From CAJQHK01 sp038142525 (GTDB lineage: Bacteria > Pseudomonadota > Alphaproteobacteria > Rickettsiales > UBA1997), in the NCBI GenBank assembly GCA_038142525.1, contig JAYQKE010000015.1, positions 620,001-684,000 on the forward strand: 64,000 bases of DNA. The letters run 5' to 3'. The stretch's first letter is position 1. Each line of letters opens with the position of its first letter. Positions 59,224 to 64,000 of this stretch are shown here, in pieces. The notes beneath the pieces are model-generated. The model did not search any database and was not told where the DNA came from. It saw only the letters and a list, made by a program, of their open reading frames with translations. A program made the translations under genes and the position numbers.

Positions 59224-60870
59224 ATGATCAATAAAAAGACAAAATTTATTTTTATTACTGGTGGAGTTGTATCATCTCTTGGTAAGGGTTTGGCTTCGGC
59301 TTCTATTTTTGCTCTTTTGCAATCTCGCGGTTATAAGGTTCGTTTGCGTAAATTAGATCCATATTTAAATATTGATCCTGGTACTATGAGTCCAACTCAA
59401 CATGGCGAGGTTTTTGTCACTGAAGATGGTGCTGAAACGGATCTTGATTTAGGACATTATGAAAGATTTACCGGAGTTGATGCTAAAAAATCCGATAATG
59501 TAACTGCTGGGCAAATCTATCAAAAATTACTAAATAGAGAAAGAAAGGGAGATTATTTAGGTAGAACTGTTCAAGTTATTCCTCATGTTACCGATTTAAT
59601 CAAGGAATTTATTCTTAATGATCTTGAAGATATTGATTTTGGTCTTTTTGAAATTGGGGGTACTGTTGGGGATATCGAAGCCTTGCCATTTTTTGAAGCT
59701 ATTAGGCAAATTGGTTTTGAATATGGTGATTCTAGATGTGCCTTTGTTCATTTAACATTACTGCCTTATATCGAATCTGCTCATGAATTAAAAACCAAAC
59801 CAACTCAACATTCTGTTAAAGAGCTTAGGTCAATTGGTATTAATCCTAGTATTTTATTATGTCGCGCAGAAAGGCCCGTTGATGATGCTATTATTGATAA
59901 AATTGCCAAAATGTGTTCGGTCAATAAGGATTATGTTTTATTGGCACCAAATGTTGATAATATTTATAAGGTACCAATGGTTTATCATGATCAGGGTTTG
60001 GATGAACAAATTTTAAAATATTTTGGACTTGATATTAAAGAACCTAATTTACAAAAATGGCAAGATATTTTTACTTCCATTGATAATAAAAAAGGTCAGG
60101 TAACTATCGCTATTGCTGGTAAATATACTGAATATAGTGATTCTTATAAATCATTATTAGAAGCAATTGATCACGCTTCAACCTATCATAAGATTAAGGT
60201 TAAAATTAAATGGGTTAATATTAGAAATTCTAACAAAAATAAATTAAAGGATTTAGAAAATGTTAATGCGATTTTGGTTCCTGGTGGTTTTGGTGATGAT
60301 GGCATGGAAGGGAAGATAACCATAATTAATTATGCTCGTAAAAATAAGGTCCCTTATTTTGGAATTTGTCTTGGTATGCAGATGGCTCTCTTAGAATTTG
60401 CTAGAAATAAGGCTGAAATTCATGATGCAATTTCTAGTGAAAGTGAAAGTGAGGGGCAAAAATTAATTTCCATGATGCATGAATGGGAAAAACAAGGTGG
60501 AGAAAAACAAAAGCAGGGGAAAGATCTTGGTGGCACAATGAGGCTTGGATCATATCCTTGTCATATTTCTAAAAATAGCCTAGCTTATGAAATTTATGGA
60601 GAAGAAAAAATTTCTGAGAGACATCGCCACCGTTATGAGGTTAATATTAATTATAAAAAGAATTTAGAAGATGCTGGGTTAATATTTTCTGGTATGTCGC
60701 CAGATGGCAATTTGACAGAAATTATCGAACTTAAAGATCATCCATTTTTTATTGGGGTACAATTTCATCCTGAATTAAAATCCAAACCATTTTCACCTCA
60801 TCCAATTTTCTTAAAATTTATTGAAGCAGCTAAGAAATGCCCCCTAAAATTCAGACCATTAATTTTTTAA
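59224..60870 (+). CDS. pyrG: CTP synthase PyrG
   Basis: 548 residues. It converts UTP to CTP with glutamine or ammonia. The synthetase half has FIFITGGVVSSLGKGLASAS, KLDPYLNIDPGTMSPTQHGE and VTEDGAETDLDLGHYERF. The glutaminase half has ILVPGGFGDDGMEGK, YFGICLGMQMAL with the catalytic Cys, and GVQFHPELKSKPFSPHP with His and Glu. The last dozen codons (AKKCPLKFRPLIF) lie inside the left arm of a long inverted repeat, so the normal tail seems to have been replaced or extended by it. Enzyme residues are unaffected. Confidence 0.96.
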   Translation: MINKKTKFIFITGGVVSSLGKGLASASIFALLQSRGYKVRLRKLDPYLNIDPGTMSPTQHGEVFVTEDGAETDLDLGHYERFTGVDAKKSDNVTAGQIYQKLLNRERKGDYLGRTVQVIPHVTDLIKEFILNDLEDIDFGLFEIGGTVGDIEALPFFEAIRQIGFEYGDSRCAFVHLTLLPYIESAHELKTKPTQHSVKELRSIGINPSILLCRAERPVDDAIIDKIAKMCSVNKDYVLLAPNVDNIYKVPMVYHDQGLDEQILKYFGLDIKEPNLQKWQDIFTSIDNKKGQVTIAIAGKYTEYSDSYKSLLEAIDHASTYHKIKVKIKWVNIRNSNKNKLKDLENVNAILVPGGFGDDGMEGKITIINYARKNKVPYFGICLGMQMALLEFARNKAEIHDAISSESESEGQKLISMMHEWEKQGGEKQKQGKDLGGTMRLGSYPCHISKNSLAYEIYGEEKISERHRHRYEVNINYKKNLEDAGLIFSGMSPDGNLTEIIELKDHPFFIGVQFHPELKSKPFSPHPIFLKFIEAAKKCPLKFRPLIF

Positions 60871-61018
60871 TTTCTTTTGACATAATTTATTAAATTAAAT
60901 TTTTAATTAACAGATGAAAAAATATTAGCATATTTTTCCATCTTCCAAATCGAAATTTAAAGAAATTATAGTCTATGAAATTTAAAAATTAATGGTCTGA
61001 ATTTTAGGGGGCATTTCT
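60833..61018. repeat. Inverted repeat (35-bp perfect arms) overlapping the pyrG 3' end
   Basis: Arms at 60833-60867 and 60984-61018 are perfect complements over 35 bases (start AGAAATGCCCCCTAAAATTC), with partial similarity continuing inward. They are separated by 116 AT-rich bases without a frame. The GC run in the arm stands out from the local composition. The left arm codes for the end of pyrG; the right arm stops 18 bases before the hit-family stop. It looks like a miniature mobile element, or a local inverted duplication of the pyrG end. It can fold into one very long hairpin serving both convergent genes as terminator. Confidence 0.8.
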
Positions 61019-61036
61019 CTAAGCCTTAAATTAACT

Positions 61037-61444
61037 TTAATAAAAATATTTTTTTATTTTACTAATTGTTTTTTCTTGATAAGAAGATTTGTTTTTATCG
61101 AGCCAGACTGGATTGGGAAAGCTAGGATCATCTTTAAAGCGAGCGATAATATGAATATGAAGTTGAGAGACTATATTACCAAGATTAGCTATATTTAATT
61201 TATCTGGCTGGTAATTATTTTGAATTATTTTAGATATTTGATTGATTTCTTCTAATAAAATTTCTTGATCAGAGGCGCTTAAATCAATAATTTCTGTCAT
61301 ATTTTTTCTTCTGGGAACAAGAATAAACCAAGGATAAAGAGCGTTATTCATTAAAAGTAATTTTGATAATTTTAAATCCTTAATAAAAAAACAATCATTT
61401 TCTAATCTTTGATCTAAAATAAATCCTTTTTCTAAATTACTCAT
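61037..61444 (-). CDS. HIT-family protein
   Basis: 135 residues. The family site reads QLHIHIIARFKDDPSFPNPVW: the histidine triad with Gln at the first position, as in the bacterial branch with this DP.(W/F)P.PVW end. LYPWFILVPRRKNMTEI marks the start of the fold. HIT enzymes hydrolyse or transfer nucleotides; the target here is unknown. It overlaps metF by 8 bases and is the last gene of the leftward proA-metF-hit row. Confidence 0.85.
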   Translation of the reverse strand: MSNLEKGFILDQRLENDCFFIKDLKLSKLLLMNNALYPWFILVPRRKNMTEIIDLSASDQEILLEEINQISKIIQNNYQPDKLNIANLGNIVSQLHIHIIARFKDDPSFPNPVWLDKNKSSYQEKTISKIKKYFY

Positions 61445-62261
61445 AAAAAGCTAATTCTTTGCAAATTTCTAGTAATAAATCAGCTTTATTTAAACTGTAA
61501 AAATGAAAATCTCTAATATCATGATCATAAAGATCCTGACATTGTTTGATGGCAATATTTTTTGAAATTTCAAATTGATCTGTACCAGTTTGATATTGAT
61601 TAATAATTTTTTTTGGTACATCAGTGCCACATTTTTGAGCAAAATGCTGTACTTGATTAATATCATGAATTGGCAAAATACCAGGAATTATTGGGATGTT
61701 AATATTTTTTGCTCTGGCTTTATTTAAAAATTCATAAAAATAAGAATTATCAAAGAAAAATTGCGTAATGATTTGATTAGCGCCAGCATCGATTTTCTTT
61801 TTAAGATTATCAATATCTTGATCTAAATTCTTTGATTCTGGATGTTTTTCAGGATAGGCTGCAACCGAAATTTCAAAATCTGCGATATTTTTTAGAGCAG
61901 CAACTAACTCATTAGCATATTTGTAATGACCAAGATTTTCTCCATCAGGTAAATCACCACGCAGAGCCACAATATGTTTGATATTAGAGTTCCAATAATT
62001 TTGAGCAATTTCTGTAATTTCTTGCTTTGTTGAGCCAACACAAGTTAGGTGAGCTGCAACTTCAAAATTATTTTCTTTAGCAATTTTTAGAACAATATCA
62101 TGCGTTCTTTTGCGGGTACTGCCGCCAGCGCCATAGGTTACAGAAACAAATTTTGGTTCTAATATTTTTAATTTTTCTATTTCTTGATGTAATTTTTTTT
62201 CCAACCCAGCAGTTTTTGGAGGGAAAAATTCTAAAGAAATATTAACATTTTTTTTATTCAT
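61437..62261 (-). CDS. metF: 5,10-methylenetetrahydrofolate reductase MetF
   Basis: 274 residues from the ATG at 62261. It reduces methylene-THF to methyl-THF for methionine synthesis, with FAD. SLEFFPPKTAGLEKKL carries the catalytic Glu; FVSVTYGAGGSTRKRT, HIVALRGDLPDG (Asp near flavin) and ITQFFFDNSYFYEF are usual MetF blocks. The proA stop lies 11 bases upstream, so the genes are likely co-transcribed. No methionine synthase gene is close by. Confidence 0.94.
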   Translation of the reverse strand: MNKKNVNISLEFFPPKTAGLEKKLHQEIEKLKILEPKFVSVTYGAGGSTRKRTHDIVLKIAKENNFEVAAHLTCVGSTKQEITEIAQNYWNSNIKHIVALRGDLPDGENLGHYKYANELVAALKNIADFEISVAAYPEKHPESKNLDQDIDNLKKKIDAGANQIITQFFFDNSYFYEFLNKARAKNINIPIIPGILPIHDINQVQHFAQKCGTDVPKKIINQYQTGTDQFEISKNIAIKQCQDLYDHDIRDFHFYSLNKADLLLEICKELAFYE

Positions 62262-62272
62262 GAAATAATAAA

Positions 62273-63530
62273 CTAACTTCTCACAGCGCAATCTGACGAT
62301 ACAATATATTTATAAGTAGTCAATTGCTCCAACCCAACTGGCCCTCTAGCATGTAATTTGCCAGTAGCAATTCCAACTTCTGCCCCAAGGCCAAATTCCC
62401 CACCATCAGCAAATTGTGTAGAAGTATTATGCATGACAATTGATGAATCAATCTTAGCAAAAAATTCTTCTTTAGCAGATTCATCTTCACAAATAATGGC
62501 TTCCGTATGAGAAGAGCTGTATTTATTGATATGTACAATTGCCTGATTGATATTTTTAACAATTTTTACAGAAAGAATTTTATCTAAATATTCAGTGTAA
62601 AAATCTTGATTTGTTGCTTTTTTAATTCTTGGATCAATTTTAATAGATGCAAACATCGCCCCTAATCTCACAGCCCTCATTAATTAATTTATCGGTTATT
62701 AATTTTAGAGCTTTTTTAGCTATTTTAGCATCAATTAATAATGATTCTGTGGCACCACAAATTCCAACTCTTCTAAGTTTAGCATTGGCAATAATTTTGA
62801 CTGCCTTTTCAAGATCAGCAGAAGAATGAATGTAGCTATGGCAATTGCCAGTTAAATGACGAAAGACAGGAATTTTACTGTTTTTTTCAATAGCCATGAT
62901 TAAATTTTGACCACCCCTTGGCACAACAACATCAATATATTCTGGCATTTTTAGTAAATATTTTACATATTCACGATCGCTATTTAAGACATAATTCACA
63001 ATATTTGGATCTAAATTAAATTTAGCCAAAATCTTGCGATAAATATCAGCAATTATTTTTGAAGAATTAAAACTTTCCGAACCACTACGCAAAATAACAG
63101 CATTGCCAGATTTAATAGAAAGAGCAGCAACATCGGAAGTGACATTGGGTCTTGCTTCATAAATTGTTAATAATACACCAATTGGAGTTGAAATTCTTCT
63201 AATATGAAGATTATTTTCTCTTTTAACATCATAAGTAATTTTACCAACTGGATCAGGCAGAGATGCTACATCTTTCACAGCATCTGCAATGGCAAAAATT
63301 CTTTCTTTTGTTAGGGTAAGACGGTCAATTTTAGCATTTGGTAAATTGTTTTTTTTAGCTAAATCAAGATCAATCTTATTTTGAGAAATAATTTCCTGAT
63401 ATTGATTTTTTATTTCATCAGAAATTTCTAAGAGAATTTTATTTTTGATATTAGTTTCTAGAGTAGCAATGTCGGTAACTGATTTTTTACTATTTTCACA
63501 GATTTTTTTAACTTCTTGTTTTATGGTCAT
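62273..63530 (-). CDS. proA: Glutamate-5-semialdehyde dehydrogenase (gamma-glutamyl phosphate reductase) ProA (one frameshift)
   Basis: About 419 residues. It reduces gamma-glutamyl phosphate in proline synthesis. RRISTPIGVLLTIYEARPNV, AVILRSGSESFNSS, VVPRGGQNLIM, VFRHLTGNCHSYI and VGICGATESLLI, with the catalytic Cys, are in the first frame. The rest, DFYTEYLDKILSVKIV, HTEAIICEDES and FADGGEFGLGAEVGIATGKLHARGPVGLEQL, is in the next one. One extra G in the G4 run (C4 at 62659-62662 on the plus strand) explains the break. No proB is seen. A 27-base palindromic half-element exactly fills the gap upstream of its ATG. Confidence 0.94.
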
Positions 63531-63557
63531 AATTTTTAGTTTTTCAGAGGTTCCTAT
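63531..63557. repeat. Half palindromic element, family A copy 3, abutting the proA start
   Basis: 27 bases, with core AATTTTTAGTTTTTCAGAGG then TTCCTAT, are the same as one arm of the elements at 22853 and 52021. Here no second arm is present. The copy starts at the base before the proA ATG and ends at the stop codon of the upstream small gene, so it makes up the entire intergenic gap. Confidence 0.75.
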
Positions 63558-63858
63558 TCATAGGATTAATGGTTTATTAGGGCTGCAACATTTAGCGAAT
63601 GCAGGTTTTGAATCTGGTGGCCCCCATTCATCATTATCAATTATTACTCTTTGTTCACTGTTTCCAGGGAATAACATCTTCAAAACCACCTTCAACAAAA
63701 TCTTCAAATTCTCCTCCTTCTATTTCAGAATTTGTTTTTAATTCTTCTTGTTTTGCTTCTGTTTTTAAGGTTTTTTCTTCTTCTGAAGATTCTTTTATCC
63801 GACCCTCATCATTTTTTTCAGACTGATTTTTTGATGAGTTAGAACATAATGTTGGCAT
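63558..63858 (-). CDS. Unknown small acidic protein (probable frameshift)
   Basis: The ATG at 63858 opens a polar, glutamate- and lysine-rich stretch (KNQSEKNDEGRIKESSEEE) ending GGEFEDFVEGGFEDVIPWKQ at 63655. In the neighbouring frame the text goes on without stop for another 35 codons, QRVIIDNDEWGPPDSKPAFA then KCCSPNKPLIL, to TGA at 63558-63560. One extra base near 63666 would join the two (EDVIP-GNSEQ). This composition looks protein-coding. I recognise no family. It could be a secreted or linker-type protein. It immediately precedes proA. Confidence 0.45.
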
Positions 63859-63890
63859 TATTATTTAATTAAGTGTTTGGTAACTAATTG

Positions 63891-64000
63891 TTATTGACCC
63901 TGCCCCTCTTCACCTTTACCAAAGGCCGTTTTAAGTCCGCCAACAGCAATATGAGGTGGTTGCAATCCTCCTAAAAGAAAATTTTTCTGAGGAATTACAG
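63891..64000 (-). CDS. C-terminal end of an unknown Gly/Pro-rich protein (cut by window edge)
   Basis: An open frame enters from the right edge on the minus strand and reads VIPQKNFLLGGLQPPHIAVG, then GLKTAFGKGEEGQGQ and TAA at 63891-63893. Only 35 residues are seen. The glycine-rich composition stands out from the neighbours. No family can be named. Confidence 0.4.
   Translation of the reverse strand, partial: VIPQKNFLLGGLQPPHIAVGGLKTAFGKGEEGQGQ

Noticed and set aside
60830..61023. Clean target-site duplication (CTAAG) around the inverted repeat
   Set aside because: The direct repeat overlaps the arm on the left but lies outside it on the right, so the ends do not line up; 5 bases can match by chance.
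1779..63826. Many antisense frames of 60-110 codons under secA, rpoD, murA, carB, rluD, rml and proA
   Set aside because: They lie opposite clear genes, have low-complexity Phe/Leu/Ser-rich translations typical of the complementary strand of AT-rich coding DNA, and show no motif or ribosome binding site.

Overview
The window is strongly AT-rich and densely packed with bacterial genes. Its gene families point to an alphaproteobacterium, possibly near Rickettsiales or another reduced, low-GC lineage. The signs are RpoH with its RpoH box, an alphaproteobacterial-type DUF2628 protein, the alphaproteobacterial form of Pgi, adjacent rluD-rnhB, an rpsA-sppA neighbourhood, and a GSII-type glutamine synthetase. 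Biosynthetic capacity is kept (argB, panB, proA, metF, carAB, pyrB, pyrG, purQ), so this is not a maximally reduced parasite. The order-level assignment is inference. I found no rRNA, tRNA, CRISPR array, phage or transposase gene.

Layout. 1-7.8 kb: end of nhaA, secA, rpoD, a DUF2628 membrane protein, rpoH, argB. 7.8-15.4 kb: an AsmA-like protein, panB, murA, ogt, a palindromic terminator, and uvrD/pcrA on the minus strand. 15.5-22.8 kb: glnII, then carA-carB-[HEPN-MNT pair]-pyrB. 23-27.5 kb: rpsA with a visible promoter and operator-like dyad, sppA, then rnhB and rluD on the minus strand. 27.5-50.1 kb: a surface-glycan island. It holds a complete pseudaminic acid route (pseB, pseC, pseH, pseG, pseI, pseF), a complete dTDP-L-rhamnose route (rmlA, B, C, D), manC-type GDP-mannose synthesis, several glycosyltransferases, two capsule-synthesis-like paralogues, an RgpF-like protein, a second HEPN-MNT pair set inside the rhamnose operon, and pgi. 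50.1-53.2 kb: msbA and a TauE/SafE exporter. 53.3-58.4 kb: dnaX, a receiver plus degenerate-kinase protein, and a YhdP-type AsmA protein. 58.5-64 kb: purQ, pyrG, then hit, metF and proA on the minus strand, with small unknown genes at the edge.

A striking global property is that many genes, several of them essential (secA, rpoD, murA, carA, rnhB, msbA, dnaX), are broken by single-base indels, mostly in homopolymers, while all conserved motifs survive in the other frame. Two glycan-island genes carry an in-frame TAA instead. Uncorrected sequencing errors are the simplest explanation. Poly(A)/poly(T) slippage or true decay cannot be excluded from sequence alone. I annotate such genes over their whole span and mark the break.

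The most notable items are the two HEPN-MNT toxin-antitoxin-like modules with ATGA couplings inside metabolic operons, an RmlD-glycosyltransferase fusion, a receiver protein with a histidine-less kinase-like tail, a short DnaX that appears to lack the tau-specific middle, and two families of palindromic/inverted repeats. One repeat seems to have rewritten the end of pyrG. The other fills the whole 27-bp gap before proA.
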